From contig CAXUKO010000014.1 of NCBI GenBank assembly GCA_964251665.1, positions 62,001-126,000 of the forward strand: a DNA stretch of 64,000 nucleotides, given 5' to 3'. Every line of letters starts with the position of its first letter. Position 1 is the first letter of the stretch. This document shows, in pieces, positions 18,930 through 27,876 of this stretch. The position numbers were made by a program, and so were the translations under genes. This DNA is from JBBQLG01 sp964251665 (GTDB lineage Bacteria; Bacteroidota; Bacteroidia; Cytophagales; Spirosomataceae). The notes under the pieces are model-generated. The model was given only the letters and a program-made list of their open reading frames with translations, did no database searches and was not told where the DNA came from.

Positions 18930-19017
18930 CGGAACCTTCCTCTTTTTTAACCAAAAACTACTCAATCAATAGCTTTGTGTCTGTCCATAGACGGATGAAG
19001 ACATTATTAGTAACGCT

Positions 19018-19533
19018 TTATGCATTAAAATGAGCGTAAACTTTTAATTTGTCTTTCAGCTCTTTGCGAGCAATGTGAATGCGATTTTTCACCGTGCCAA
19101 TAGGGATGTCCAGTTTAGCAGCAATTTCATGGTACTTAAACCCACGGAAGTGCATCATAAACGGCGTCCGGTATGTCTCGTCCAGATTATTCACGGCTCT
19201 GGTAATGTCGTCCTGAGCAAACGTTGAATATGCGGTATTGTCTGTGCTGCTCTCAATCGAATTGATGTAGTGCAGATTGTCCGTTGTGTCGATGAATGTG
19301 TTCTTACGAACCATACGCTGGTAGTTCGTAATAAACGTGTTTTTCATTATAGTGTACAACCAGGCTTTTAGGTTTGTGCCGTCCGTATATTTGTCGCGGT
19401 TGGTAAATGCCTTCAGGAGGGTATCCTGCAACAGGTCATTGGCATCTTCAACATCTTTGGTTAAGCGCAGTGCGAACGGACGCAACGATTTTGATACTTT
19501 GCCGATATGATATGTGAATTCGAGCGCTGTCAT
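19018..19533 (-). CDS. ECF-type RNA polymerase sigma factor
   Basis: A 171-aa sigma-70 family protein with region 2 (about residues 10-80, DVEDANDLLQDTLLKAF and the melting segment LKAWLYTIMKNTFI) and region 4 (about 110-165, helix-turn-helix KYHEIAAKLDIPIGTVKNRIHIARKEL). It lacks regions 1 and 3, so it belongs to the ECF group. No anti-sigma gene is next to it. In several bacteria ECF factors control carotenoid genes, and crtI-crtB lie just downstream, but a separate terminator means the link is only inference. Confidence 0.92.
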   Translation of the reverse strand: MTALEFTYHIGKVSKSLRPFALRLTKDVEDANDLLQDTLLKAFTNRDKYTDGTNLKAWLYTIMKNTFITNYQRMVRKNTFIDTTDNLHYINSIESSTDNTAYSTFAQDDITRAVNNLDETYRTPFMMHFRGFKYHEIAAKLDIPIGTVKNRIHIARKELKDKLKVYAHFNA

Positions 19534-20044
19534 GGTTGTACGTTTTTCTTTGTTGAACCAAATTTATACAGCTTTAAACAAAAACCCAACCAAGATTTCG
19601 GAATCAACTGCTTACCCACCCGAAAACGGCTCAAACGGCTCAAATACAACGTTTTAAAAGAGAGCCAGTCACTGTGCCAAACGAAAGACAAGTTGGGGAT
19701 TACTCAGTCGAGTGTGGAAAATATCCCACATTTTGTGGAATCACACTTGTGCTGTTTGTTTATGATAATTAACGCTAACGTTAAACAAACCGCCTGAATA
19801 AGCTTCTTGTTATGTCAGTATATACGTTCAGCTTGGCTAAACAGTTTTGGGAAAGTTGTGTTTAAGAGCAAATATCTCAGTGAGTTACCTGCTTTCCAGG
19901 TCGTATGACAAGTTGAAGCAGTTGCGGCTATCCCTGCACCAACAGGTAGTGTAGATACCATTCCCCAGTTTAAATTTTGAGTGATGGGCCTGACTGACAG
20001 GGATAAGTGTAGAAAAATGGCCCAGCCTGCTGTAGACTGATAAT
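19534..20044. other. 511-base gene-free region with nested dyads
   Basis: No convincing gene is present; the open frames here lack family features. The left part holds the ECF sigma promoter. A block at 19712-19790 has several inverted repeats: GTGTGG (19712-19717) with a matching end at 19740-19745; CCACA-TTT-TGTGG (19726-19738); GTTTGTTTA (19754-19762) with TAAACAAAC (19782-19790); and, inside that, TTAACG-CTAA-CGTTAA (19769-19784). TGTGGAAAA at 19713-19721 fits a loose DnaA box. From 19801 to 20044 I see nothing distinct. Confidence 0.5.
19559..19566 (-). promoter_or_regulatory. ECF sigma gene promoter -7 element
   Basis: The minus strand reads TAAATTTG, 26 bases upstream of the sigma-factor ATG, with a TTGG about 20 bases further upstream. 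Confidence 0.5.
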
Positions 20045-20899
20045 CTATGACGTACTGCCGGGCAACTCGTAGAAGAAGTCGAGCGGATCGTCGTAGCGAA
20101 ACTGGTAGCCAAACTGCCCTGTGAGTTTCTCACCCGAAATCACTTTAAAAGGCAGATTATTCGCTGGCTCTATAAAGTCCGGTAAAGCATAACCGAACTG
20201 GGCGCAGCTTTTCCGGTAGACGGCTTCCCGCGTAGGGTGCTTCGGAGCTACTATGTTATAAACCCCCGTTAGCTTGTTAGCAATGACTGCGGTTATGAGC
20301 GCAACGGCATCGTCGCGATGTATATAATTGACCGGTACAGCACCGCTGTCTACAGACCGGCCCGCTACGTATTTACCCGGAATCCGGTCGTAGCCCATCA
20401 GGCCGGCACAACGCAGAATAGTCGTTTTTCGATGCGGTGCCAGGTTCTGAATAATCTGTTCAGCTTCGACAATCCGCCCCGGTGAGCCGTTCGGCGAAGC
20501 GGAATCCGCTGGTATTGTAACGTCTTCCTCCCTAGCAATTTTCCCCAGTTCAGGATAAACCGATGTAGAACTGACATAAATAACCCAGTCTACCGACGAG
20601 TTGCGTACAGCATCAGCAATGGCTTGTACTTGAGCCGGATGAAACGCATCCCCCTGAACGCTGGCTCGGGGTGGGATATCAATAATAAGAATAGTTGATT
20701 GCAGTAGCCCGTTGAGGTCGCCCTCTGTGTGGGGTCGCAATTGTATATGGTAAGGCTGAATTCCTTTTGCTAGCAGAATTGGGAGTTTCTCAATGGTCGT
20801 TGTGCTGCCTTTCACGGTGTAGCCCTCCGCCATAAGCCGCTCAGCCAGCGGCAATCCCAGCCAGCCGCAACCCAGCACGCTAATGATTAGTGGCGTCAT
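20045..20899 (-). CDS. NAD(P)-dependent epimerase/dehydratase (extended SDR)
   Basis: A 284-aa protein with an N-terminal Rossmann motif LGCGWLGLPLAERL (GxGxxG, residues 9-22). It also has VIYVSSTSVYP, containing the Ser/Thr of the SDR active site, and a conserved NYIHRDDAV. The GCGWLG type of N-terminus is shared with YeeZ/YbjT-like SDR proteins of unassigned substrate. Its ATG overlaps the stop of the transglutaminase gene by 4 bases (ATGA), so the two are translationally coupled. A cytoplasmic location is likely. Confidence 0.88.
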   Translation of the reverse strand: MTPLIISVLGCGWLGLPLAERLMAEGYTVKGSTTTIEKLPILLAKGIQPYHIQLRPHTEGDLNGLLQSTILIIDIPPRASVQGDAFHPAQVQAIADAVRNSSVDWVIYVSSTSVYPELGKIAREEDVTIPADSASPNGSPGRIVEAEQIIQNLAPHRKTTILRCAGLMGYDRIPGKYVAGRSVDSGAVPVNYIHRDDAVALITAVIANKLTGVYNIVAPKHPTREAVYRKSCAQFGYALPDFIEPANNLPFKVISGEKLTGQFGYQFRYDDPLDFFYELPGSTS

Positions 20900-21693
20900 G
20901 AAACTGGAACTTCTTCATTGACCCAAACCCGCATTTCTTCAAGTTTCATTGGACCGAACTGGGTCAAGAAGGCCACATCGGCGGCATCACGTCCGTAGGC
21001 TACGGTAACCCGGTTACCAAGCGGCTCGTATTGCGTAGCGTCGAAGGTGTACCAGCGCCCACCTACGAACGCTTCAAACCAGGCATGAAGATCCATTGGC
21101 TTCAGGCCATGCAGGTAACCAACCACCATGCGGGCCGGAATATTCAGGCTGCGGCACAGTGAGATACCCAGATGCGTAAAATCCCGGCACACGCCCGTGC
21201 GCTGTTGCAGGGTTTCCAGAGCTGATGTGTTGGCATTACTGGTGCCGTATTCATAACGGATAAACTGACGTATCCAGGCTCTGATGGCTTCGGCTTGATC
21301 ATAACCGGGCTCGGCATTTTTAACGATCTCGGCGGCCTGTTTGCCAATAGCCGGATCATCGGCCGGGCAGTAGCGACTTTGCAGCAGAAAATGCAGTACA
21401 TCGTCGGGTAATTGTTCTACCGGAACATAGGGGGCTCCGGGCGCTACATCAATCGTGGGGGCTGTTTCTACGCAGGCCTGCGTACGGATACGGAAGGCTC
21501 CGGGGGCTGCAATCATTCGTTGACACAGGTTACCGTATACATCTGTAAACTCGATGACCTGTACAGCGGGTTCGATATCGTATTCTTCACTGATTATCCA
21601 CTGACCAACGCCCGAACGGGGCCGCAGCATGAGAATAATGGGCGTTTCGGCCTGTACATCGAACCGAAGTTCGCAGCCCGCATAAACTTTCAT
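20896..21693 (-). CDS. Transglutaminase-like family protein
   Basis: A 265-aa protein with an N-terminal beta domain (about 1-100) and a transglutaminase/protease core. The catalytic triad is visible: Cys in QQRTGVCRDFTHL, His in MDLHAWFEAFV and Asp in WYTFDATQYEP. Proteins of this type (bacterial transglutaminase-like N-terminal family) probably act as thiol proteases or amide-processing enzymes; their substrates are unknown. There is no signal peptide. It is coupled to the SDR gene by a 4-base overlap. A long palindrome at 21731-21782 separates it from the M13 gene. Confidence 0.88.
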   Translation of the reverse strand: MKVYAGCELRFDVQAETPIILMLRPRSGVGQWIISEEYDIEPAVQVIEFTDVYGNLCQRMIAAPGAFRIRTQACVETAPTIDVAPGAPYVPVEQLPDDVLHFLLQSRYCPADDPAIGKQAAEIVKNAEPGYDQAEAIRAWIRQFIRYEYGTSNANTSALETLQQRTGVCRDFTHLGISLCRSLNIPARMVVGYLHGLKPMDLHAWFEAFVGGRWYTFDATQYEPLGNRVTVAYGRDAADVAFLTQFGPMKLEEMRVWVNEEVPVS

Positions 21694-21730
21694 GTAGGAT
21701 TGATTTAGGCTTTCAAGTTACGCACAAACG

Positions 21731-21782
21731 AATAATGTTCCGGTAAGGCTACTTGCGCAAGTAGCCTTACCGGAACATTATT
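21731..21782 (-). terminator. Perfect 52-bp palindrome, likely terminator of the M13 gene
   Basis: Two perfect 26-base arms meet at TTGC|GCAA (21756/21757) with no spacer. It begins 18 bases after the stop codon of the minus-strand M13 gene and precedes the transglutaminase start. AT-rich ends could act as the release tract. An unusually long perfect dyad for a terminator. Confidence 0.6.
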
Positions 21783-21800
21783 TATTAAACAGACTATGAA

Positions 21801-23888
21801 CTACCAGACTTTGATGCGCTCCTCTTTGGGTTTATACATTTTATCACCCGGTTTCAGATTGAACGCCTGATAGAAGGTATCCATATTCGAGAGCGGGCCA
21901 TTGCAGCGATACAGTCCCGGCGCGTGCGGATCGGTCAGAATTAACTGGGCTTCGGCCTCCGGGCGGATGTTGGTACGCCACACCTGCGCCCAGGACAAAA
22001 AGAACCGCTGATCGGGAGTGAACCCGTCGATCTTGTCCTTGGACTGGCCTTGTTTCGTCTTTTTGAAGGCATCGTATGAAATAGCTAAACCACCCAGATC
22101 GGCCAGATTTTCGCCCAGCGTCAGTTGGCCGTTCACGTTCAGCGAGTCGAGTACTTTAAAGCCGTTGAACTGGGTCTTAACCTGATCAGCGCGCTTTTTA
22201 AAGTTATCAGCATCTGTTTTGGTCCACCAATCACGCAGTGTACCATCGGCATCATACTGCCGCCCCTGATCGTCGAAGCCGTGCGTCATTTCGTGGCCAA
22301 TTACGGCACCTATTCCACCGTAATTAATGGCATCGTCAGCTTCATAATCGTAGAAAGGAAACTGTAGGATAGCGGCCGGGAACGCAATCTCGTTGTTGAC
22401 CGGGTTGTAATAGGCATTTACCGTTGGCGGTGTCATGCCCCACTCCGTTTTATCGACGGGTTTACCCAACCGGTTAATCATGTAGTTGTACGACCACTTA
22501 CCGGCACTTTTCAAATTACCGTAAAAATCATCGCGGGCAATGGTCACGCCATCGTAACTTTTCCATTTGTCGGGATAGCCGATTTTACGCTTGAACGCCA
22601 CTAGTTTGTTCAGGGCACGCTTCTTGGTATCCTCGCTCATCCAGTCGAGGTTTTTAATATGTTCCTTATACGAAGCTTCGAGGTTATCTACCAGCGTCAT
22701 CATCCGCTGTTTAGCTTCCGGCTTAAAGTAGTTCTGTACGTAGAGTTGGCCCAGCAGGTCGCCCAACTGCCCATCAATCAAGCCGCTTACCCGCTGCCAG
22801 CGCGGAGTTTGCTCTTTTTGCCCACTCAACACTTTACTAAATGAGAAGGCCTGCTTCACAAAGGCATCACTCAGATAGGGAGCCGCCCCTCTCAGTACAT
22901 TCCAGCGCATGTATGTTTTTAGATCCTCAATGGGCGTAGCTGCAAACAAGCTATCGACCGACCGATAAAAAGCCGGGTTCTGGACCAGCACCGTATCCTG
23001 CCCCTTCACACCAAACTGATCCATTTGTGCTTTCCAGCTGCCACCAGCCCGGTCGATGTTGGGGGTTTGCTTCGTAAATTCGGCGGTAGTCAGCTTATTA
23101 TACGTCTTGTAAGGATCACGCATCTCCACACGAGGCATCTGCGCCTTGGCCAGAGCTGTTTCCAAACGTATAATCAGGTCAGCATTTTGCGACGACCGGG
23201 TTGGTTCCTCCCCGATCAGACCGAACATTTTGGTCACGTTGTCACGATAGGCATCCCGGATGGTCAGGCTCCGTTTATCATTTTTGAGGTAGTAGTCCCG
23301 GTCGGGCAGGCTGATACCACCCTGCGAAAACTGAGGCAGGTACTTACTGACGTTTTTGCGATCCTGCGCCACAAAAAAGCCGAACAGCATCCCATTTCCC
23401 TGCGTCCGCTGATGAGCCATCTCGTTCAGCAGTTCCGTTTTGTTGCTGAGTTTATCAATGCGGGCCAGATCAGGCTTGATGGGATCGAACCCGCGCTTTT
23501 CGATGGTCACGCTGTCCATGCCACTATGATAGAAATCGCCTACCATCTGATAAAGACGGCCTTTTGTGGTTTTCCCGGTGGCGTCCTGTAGCAGCGTTTT
23601 CATGGCGTCAAGACTTTTATCCCGCAGTTCGTTGAAACTACCCCAGCTGGTTTTCGAGGCCGGGATGGGGTTGTTCTTCAGCCAGTTGCCATTCGCATAC
23701 TGGTAGAAGTTATCGCCGGGCCGGACGTTCAGGTCCATGTTCTGAGGGTCGATAAACTTGGGTTTAGCCGGAGCCGGTTTATCCAAAGTCAGCCGGGCAG
23801 CGGTTGGCTTTGGTGCTTTGGGCGGTGTAGCTGCCAGTAAACTCAGGACCAGCGTTGTGGCAGATAACCAGATAATAGACTGCTTCAT
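21801..23888 (-). CDS. M13-family zinc metallopeptidase (neprilysin/PepO-like)
   Basis: A 695-aa exported endopeptidase with a signal peptide (MKQSIIWLSATTLVLSLLAA), the M13 N-terminal start (DNFYQYANGNWLKNNPIP) and the zinc site HEMTH (His532, Glu533, His536) followed by GFDDQGRQYD. The third ligand is Glu593 in ENLADLGG, and the NAYY motif appears as VNAYYNP. It probably cuts peptides in the periplasm. The start is ATG 23888. The frame extends to 24023, but the promoter -7 at 23925-23932 and the signal peptide rule that out. Confidence 0.95.
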   Translation of the reverse strand: MKQSIIWLSATTLVLSLLAATPPKAPKPTAARLTLDKPAPAKPKFIDPQNMDLNVRPGDNFYQYANGNWLKNNPIPASKTSWGSFNELRDKSLDAMKTLLQDATGKTTKGRLYQMVGDFYHSGMDSVTIEKRGFDPIKPDLARIDKLSNKTELLNEMAHQRTQGNGMLFGFFVAQDRKNVSKYLPQFSQGGISLPDRDYYLKNDKRSLTIRDAYRDNVTKMFGLIGEEPTRSSQNADLIIRLETALAKAQMPRVEMRDPYKTYNKLTTAEFTKQTPNIDRAGGSWKAQMDQFGVKGQDTVLVQNPAFYRSVDSLFAATPIEDLKTYMRWNVLRGAAPYLSDAFVKQAFSFSKVLSGQKEQTPRWQRVSGLIDGQLGDLLGQLYVQNYFKPEAKQRMMTLVDNLEASYKEHIKNLDWMSEDTKKRALNKLVAFKRKIGYPDKWKSYDGVTIARDDFYGNLKSAGKWSYNYMINRLGKPVDKTEWGMTPPTVNAYYNPVNNEIAFPAAILQFPFYDYEADDAINYGGIGAVIGHEMTHGFDDQGRQYDADGTLRDWWTKTDADNFKKRADQVKTQFNGFKVLDSLNVNGQLTLGENLADLGGLAISYDAFKKTKQGQSKDKIDGFTPDQRFFLSWAQVWRTNIRPEAEAQLILTDPHAPGLYRCNGPLSNMDTFYQAFNLKPGDKMYKPKEERIKVW

Positions 23889-23924
23889 GTTGTGATGAAT
23901 TGTTAACGGGAAATAAACAGGCTG

Positions 23925-23932
23925 CAAAGCTA
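23925..23932 (-). promoter_or_regulatory. M13 peptidase promoter -7 element
   Basis: The minus strand reads TAGCTTTG, 37 bases upstream of ATG 23888. It supports the shorter start. Confidence 0.5.
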
Positions 23933-23975
23933 ATCGAACGCCGGGAAATCGTTGCTCTTCAGGGTATTCTTCCAA

Positions 23976-24018
23976 ATAAAAAGCCGTTGCGCAAACAGGC
24001 TTCTGTTTGCGCAACGGC
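23976..24018 (-). terminator. Terminator of the thioredoxin-like gene
   Basis: GCCGTTGCGCAAACAG (23983-23998) and its exact complement (24003-24018) form a 16-bp stem with a 4-nt loop, followed on the minus strand by TTTTTATTT. It is 22 bases after the stop. A textbook intrinsic terminator. Confidence 0.88.
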
Positions 24019-24039
24019 GTCAAGTCCGTTATACGTTGC

Positions 24040-24600
24040 CTATTTCATGGCTGACTGGTATTCTTTTACATAAGTCCCGGTTTTGAACTGGTCAAACGGC
24101 TCTTTCCGAAAATTATCGCTGGCAAAATAGGTGACGATCTGATGAAACATTTCAGGCTTCAGATAACCCGGTATCGGTTGAATCATTTCAAACTTCTCAG
24201 TCATAAATACTGTAGTCGGATAACTCATCTTATTTTGCAATAGACCAGCCGCCAGTTCATGCGCACTACCGAGGCTTTTAAACGTCCGGTCGCCCAGTTT
24301 AATGTCCTCCTTCTGCTCAGCGTTTAGTTTCACGGCATAGTAGTGCTCGTTCACGAAATCAACAATGGCCGGATTCTTAAACGTTTCACGGTCCATCACC
24401 TTGCACCAGCCGCACCAGTCCGTATACACGTCGATAACAAATTTCTTAGGTGTCTTCTGATTCAGGGCGAAAGCTTCCTGAATGGTCAGCCACTTAATGG
24501 TTTTAGGTTCGGGGGTCGCAGCGGTCAGCACCGGCCGAAAGGCAACCAGCGTAGTAAACAGAACGCTGATAAGTAAAAAGACAACAGAGCGATAATTCAT
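24040..24600 (-). CDS. Exported thioredoxin-fold protein (DUF255-like)
   Basis: A 186-aa protein with a hydrophobic N-terminal signal (VFLLISVLFTTLVAF) and a thioredoxin-like core. The redox motif WCGWC has Cys63 and Cys66, followed by KVMDRETFKNPAIVDFVN. That context is shared with DUF255/thioredoxin_7 proteins and DsbD C-terminal-like domains. It probably carries out thiol-disulfide exchange in the periplasm. It stands as a single-gene unit between a weak upstream promoter and a strong terminator. Specific partners are unknown. Confidence 0.88.
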   Translation of the reverse strand: MNYRSVVFLLISVLFTTLVAFRPVLTAATPEPKTIKWLTIQEAFALNQKTPKKFVIDVYTDWCGWCKVMDRETFKNPAIVDFVNEHYYAVKLNAEQKEDIKLGDRTFKSLGSAHELAAGLLQNKMSYPTTVFMTEKFEMIQPIPGYLKPEMFHQIVTYFASDNFRKEPFDQFKTGTYVKEYQSAMK

Positions 24601-24769
24601 AGTCGGATGGCCGTAGTAGAGAAGATATGTACGAAAGAACGGTCAAAAATTAGGCCATACCTTCTGCTGACATAAATTTAAAACAACGTAACAAAAATTA
24701 ATCCTTCATCAATATAGCCAACATATTAGTCCAAAAATGCAAAAGTGACAAAAGTTATTAACATTTGAA

Positions 24770-24778
24770 TGTGGATAA
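24770..24778 (-). promoter_or_regulatory. Perfect DnaA-box sequence in an AT-rich gap
   Basis: TGTGGATAA is the complement of the consensus DnaA box TTATCCACA. An 8/9 match (TTATCCACC) lies at 24835-24843. The gap 24660-24770 is AT-rich. Two boxes alone are not enough to call an origin. Confidence 0.3.
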
Positions 24779-24809
24779 CCCTTAGTTGTCAACAGCCGCA
24801 ACAACCAAG

Positions 24810-25463
24810 TTACCGGTCTGCTCTGGTTGTGTATTTATCCACCATCTCGTCGGGATGTACTTCTAACACGTTGGCTAACACCAGCAAAACCAGTGTCCGG
24901 GAGGCAATCTTCCGGGGAATACCGGCCAGCGTGGCAAACAAATCGACGGTAATCGTTTTATGCTCCCCAAGGTGCTGCATCAACGTCCGCTCCTTATCCC
25001 CGTAGGTGAAGCGTACGTTTCGTTCGGCCCGTTCACCCTTCAAGATTTCCCGCACTTCCTTACTGGCCTGCACCGACTTATCGGCTACACGGACGTATGC
25101 CTTTTTGTTTTCGGGATCGTTTAGATCGGGAATGATGTAGTGCGGCCGGGTTGGACTGCGGGGAATGCGCAACATCAGGACGTCGCGCTCATTGGGCAGC
25201 GCAATGCGTTCGATGGAATACGAAATCGGGGGGAAGCAAAATTTGTTGATCGCCCGGACGAGCAAGTACTCATCTTCGTCGGCGTATTTAAGACCCTGAA
25301 CAGTCTTGTCGTCGGCAACGCCGATCAGCAGACGGCCGCCGTCGGTGTTAGCGAAGGCAACGATTTCCCGAATAATTTTTTCGGGATGCGTCGTCTTCAG
25401 TTTAAATTCCAGATACCGGCCCTCACCCTGTCTGACTAGGTCCCGGAGCGCTTTGAATTCCAT
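24810..25463 (-). CDS. AlbA_2 (Schlafen-type) putative DNA-binding protein
   Basis: A 217-aa protein whose first 140 residues match the AlbA_2/divergent AAA-4 domain: EGRYLEFKLKTTHPEKIIREIVAFANTDGG is split here as YLEFKLK (start), IVAFANTDGGRLLIGV (core) and the later YVRVADKSV. The C-terminal part resembles a winged helix. Family members are thought to be nucleic-acid binding or regulatory; function here is unknown. Starts at 25463 (MEFKAL) and 25478 are both possible; I chose the first conserved methionine. It lies divergently from crtZ. Confidence 0.85.
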   Translation of the reverse strand: MEFKALRDLVRQGEGRYLEFKLKTTHPEKIIREIVAFANTDGGRLLIGVADDKTVQGLKYADEDEYLLVRAINKFCFPPISYSIERIALPNERDVLMLRIPRSPTRPHYIIPDLNDPENKKAYVRVADKSVQASKEVREILKGERAERNVRFTYGDKERTLMQHLGEHKTITVDLFATLAGIPRKIASRTLVLLVLANVLEVHPDEMVDKYTTRADR

Positions 25464-25500
25464 GATTGCCCTACCCATCGTGTTGAGTATTGACCACGTC

Positions 25501-25530
25501 TAAATGTAAAGCAAACCCATCAATAAACAA
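25501..25530 (-). promoter_or_regulatory. AlbA_2 gene promoter
   Basis: On the minus strand TTG (25528-25530) and TACATTTA (25501-25508, one base from consensus) are separated by exactly 19 bases. The predicted start of transcription near 25494 is upstream of both candidate ATGs. Confidence 0.5.
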
Positions 25531-25574
25531 GCGTCTTAACCAATATTTTATTAGCGGGTAACACGCCGGTCGCC

Positions 25575-25582
25575 TATCTTTG
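25575..25582 (+). promoter_or_regulatory. crtZ promoter -7 element
   Basis: TATCTTTG matches TAnnTTTG about 87 bases upstream of the crtZ ATG; TTTATTA near 25548-25553 could be a poor -33. Confidence 0.5.
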
Positions 25583-25668
25583 AACGCGTTAATACGTCAA
25601 CTTTTTAACTAAACCGGCCGTTACAAGACCAGCATAGTGACTGATTATTACACGTAAATAACACGAAA

Positions 25669-26145
25669 ATGGGGGTAAAAATTTCATTGGTACTCATCAC
25701 GCTTGTCAGCATGGAGGGTATTGCCTGGTTCACCCATAAATACATCATGCACGGTTTTATGTGGAACTGGCACCATTCTCACCATAACCACCATAAGGGT
25801 TTCCTGGAAGTAAACGATCTGTTCAGCGTTGTGTTTGGCGTAGTCGCCACCCTCACTATTATGGTCGGTATGAACGTCTCGGCGTTGTGGTTTCTGGCAC
25901 CCATCGGCATCGGCGTGACGATCTATGGTATTTTCTACTTTATCTTCCACGACATTATCGTGCATCGCCGGATTCGGATTAAGTTCTCGACAAAAAATCG
26001 GTACCTGCAACGCATCACCCGTGCTCATTATGTGCATCACCGCGTACATGAGCGCGATGGTGCGGAAGCCTTTGGTTTTCTATATGCCCCCCGGAAGTAC
26101 GAAAAAGTAGAAAGTGGACAAAAACGTATGGCCGATAATACCTGA
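25669..26145 (+). CDS. crtZ: Beta-carotene hydroxylase CrtZ
   Basis: A 158-aa membrane di-iron enzyme of the fatty-acid hydroxylase superfamily, adding 3-hydroxyl groups to beta-ionone rings to give zeaxanthin. The histidine boxes are all present: HKYIMH (HX4H), the second box in HHSHHNHH, HDIIVHRR and HYVHHRVH (HX2HH). Hydrophobic segments lie between them. Length is typical of short bacterial CrtZ. It is 6 kb from crtI-crtB and on the other strand, and is followed after 15 bases by glpD, with which it is probably co-transcribed. Confidence 0.93.
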   Translation: MGVKISLVLITLVSMEGIAWFTHKYIMHGFMWNWHHSHHNHHKGFLEVNDLFSVVFGVVATLTIMVGMNVSALWFLAPIGIGVTIYGIFYFIFHDIIVHRRIRIKFSTKNRYLQRITRAHYVHHRVHERDGAEAFGFLYAPRKYEKVESGQKRMADNT

Positions 26146-26160
26146 CAAACCCTATCCTCA

Positions 26161-27876
26161 ATGAATCCACCCAGTCGCCCGATAGACCGATCTAACCGCC
26201 CCATCAGCCCATCAGGCCGAACGGCGCATCTTCACCGGCTCCAGACGGAGCTTTTTGATGTCTGTATTATCGGAGCAGGTGCATCGGGCGCGGGCTGTGC
26301 GCTGGATGCTGCGGCACGGGGTCTGAACACAGCCCTGATCGACATGGACGATTTTGGGGCGGCTACCTCGGGTACCTCAACCAAGTTAGTCCACGGGGGG
26401 GTGCGGTATTTAGAGCAGGCTTTTAAAACCTTCGATGTCAAACAGCTTTCGCTGGTTCGGAAAGCCTTGCACGAACGAAAAACGTTATTGCACATTGCTC
26501 CGCACCTGGCGCACCCGCTGGCTTTGCTGACACCTTGTTTCAACTGGTTTGAGGGTGCCTATTTCACCATTGGCCTCAAACTTTACGACTGGCTGGCTGG
26601 TAGCCGTCAGCTGGAACCAAGCCGCTGGCTTACCCGTAAACAGGCAGTTGCCGAATTTCCCGCTTTCGATGGGAAGCGGCTGCACAGTGCGGTGATGTAC
26701 TACGACGGGCAGTTCGACGATGTCCGGCTCAACTTGGCCCTGGTGCAAACGGCCGGTCAGCGGGGAGCGGCTACGGCCAATCACATCCGGGCCGAGCGCT
26801 TTGTGCAGGATGAACAGGGCCGGTTACAGGGTGTAGACGTACTGGATACCCTGACCGGCGACCGCTTTACGATTCGGGCAAAGGTGCTGGTGAACGCAAC
26901 GGGGACGCGGGCCGACTTTTTACGGCAGGCAGCCGACACAACCCGGCAAAACCGGATGCGGGCCAGCAAAGGAGCGCATGTGGTTTTGCGGGCCGACGCC
27001 ATGATACCATCAAAGGCGGCTCTGCTGGTTCCTAAAACTGCCGATGGCCGGGTGCTTTTTGCCATCCCCTGGCGCGGTCACTGGCTGATTGGTACCACCG
27101 ATACGGAAGCCGATCCGACCGATGTGCCGATGCTGCAACCGGACGAAGCAGACTATCTTACCAAACACGTCAGTCAGTACCTTAAAACGCCCATCTCCCT
27201 CGGACAGGTAACGGGGGGCTTTGCCGGTTTGCGTCCTCTGTTACAGGCTGATCCCGGTGCGTCATCGAAGAGCTTAGTGCGCGACCACGAAGTTGAAATT
27301 GATCCGGCTTCCGGTCTGATCAGTATTATGGGCGGCAAGTGGACCACCTACCGGCTTATGGCGCAGGAAACCATTGATGCCTGCTGTCAGGTATTACAAG
27401 TCGACAGGCTCAGCCCAACCGAAACCCTGTTGCTGACGGGCGGTGATGGCTACGGAAAACCATTTATCGAACGTTTTCGGGTGGCCAATAAACTGCTGGC
27501 AGACGATGTACTGACTCATTTGCTTAACACTTACGGCACCAACGCGGAAGCACTGGTAAAGCTCTTCCGTAAAGAGCCTTCCTACAGCGAGCGGCTGGTA
27601 GACGGTCACCCGTTTACAAAGGCCGAGGTCGTATATGCCGTGCAGATTGAAAACGCCCAAACAATTGCCGATGTGCTGATGCGCCGGATTCGACTGGGCT
27701 TAGTCGACTGGGCGGCTACGTTGCAGGCTCTGCCTGATGTAGCCGAGATCATGGGTTATGAACTGGGATGGTCTGAGGAAGACACCGAACGGGCAGAAGC
27801 CGAATTTCGGACCCATATTGACCTTCTGATGGAACAGGCCGGTGTCATGGCGGAGACGACAACAAAAAAGGCGTAA
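26161..27876 (+). CDS. glpD: FAD-dependent glycerol-3-phosphate dehydrogenase
   Basis: A 571-aa flavoenzyme oxidising glycerol-3-phosphate to dihydroxyacetone phosphate and passing electrons to quinone at the inner membrane. The FAD motif DVCIIGAGASGAG is near residues 32-44, followed by ATSGTSTKLVHGGVRYLE, a strong GlpD/GlpA signature, and GGKWTTYRLMAQ in the C-terminal half. It carries the C-terminal helical DAO_C domain. It follows crtZ by 15 bases. The last codons and stop lie in the left arm of a terminator hairpin. Confidence 0.95.
   Translation: MNPPSRPIDRSNRPISPSGRTAHLHRLQTELFDVCIIGAGASGAGCALDAAARGLNTALIDMDDFGAATSGTSTKLVHGGVRYLEQAFKTFDVKQLSLVRKALHERKTLLHIAPHLAHPLALLTPCFNWFEGAYFTIGLKLYDWLAGSRQLEPSRWLTRKQAVAEFPAFDGKRLHSAVMYYDGQFDDVRLNLALVQTAGQRGAATANHIRAERFVQDEQGRLQGVDVLDTLTGDRFTIRAKVLVNATGTRADFLRQAADTTRQNRMRASKGAHVVLRADAMIPSKAALLVPKTADGRVLFAIPWRGHWLIGTTDTEADPTDVPMLQPDEADYLTKHVSQYLKTPISLGQVTGGFAGLRPLLQADPGASSKSLVRDHEVEIDPASGLISIMGGKWTTYRLMAQETIDACCQVLQVDRLSPTETLLLTGGDGYGKPFIERFRVANKLLADDVLTHLLNTYGTNAEALVKLFRKEPSYSERLVDGHPFTKAEVVYAVQIENAQTIADVLMRRIRLGLVDWAATLQALPDVAEIMGYELGWSEEDTERAEAEFRTHIDLLMEQAGVMAETTTKKA

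Noticed and set aside
19507..19797. Plus-strand frame of 96 codons over the sigma promoter
   Set aside because: It covers promoter and dyads, has no domain features and an odd composition.
23889..24023. Longer N-terminus for the M13 peptidase
   Set aside because: It would start upstream of the -7 element and bury the signal peptide.
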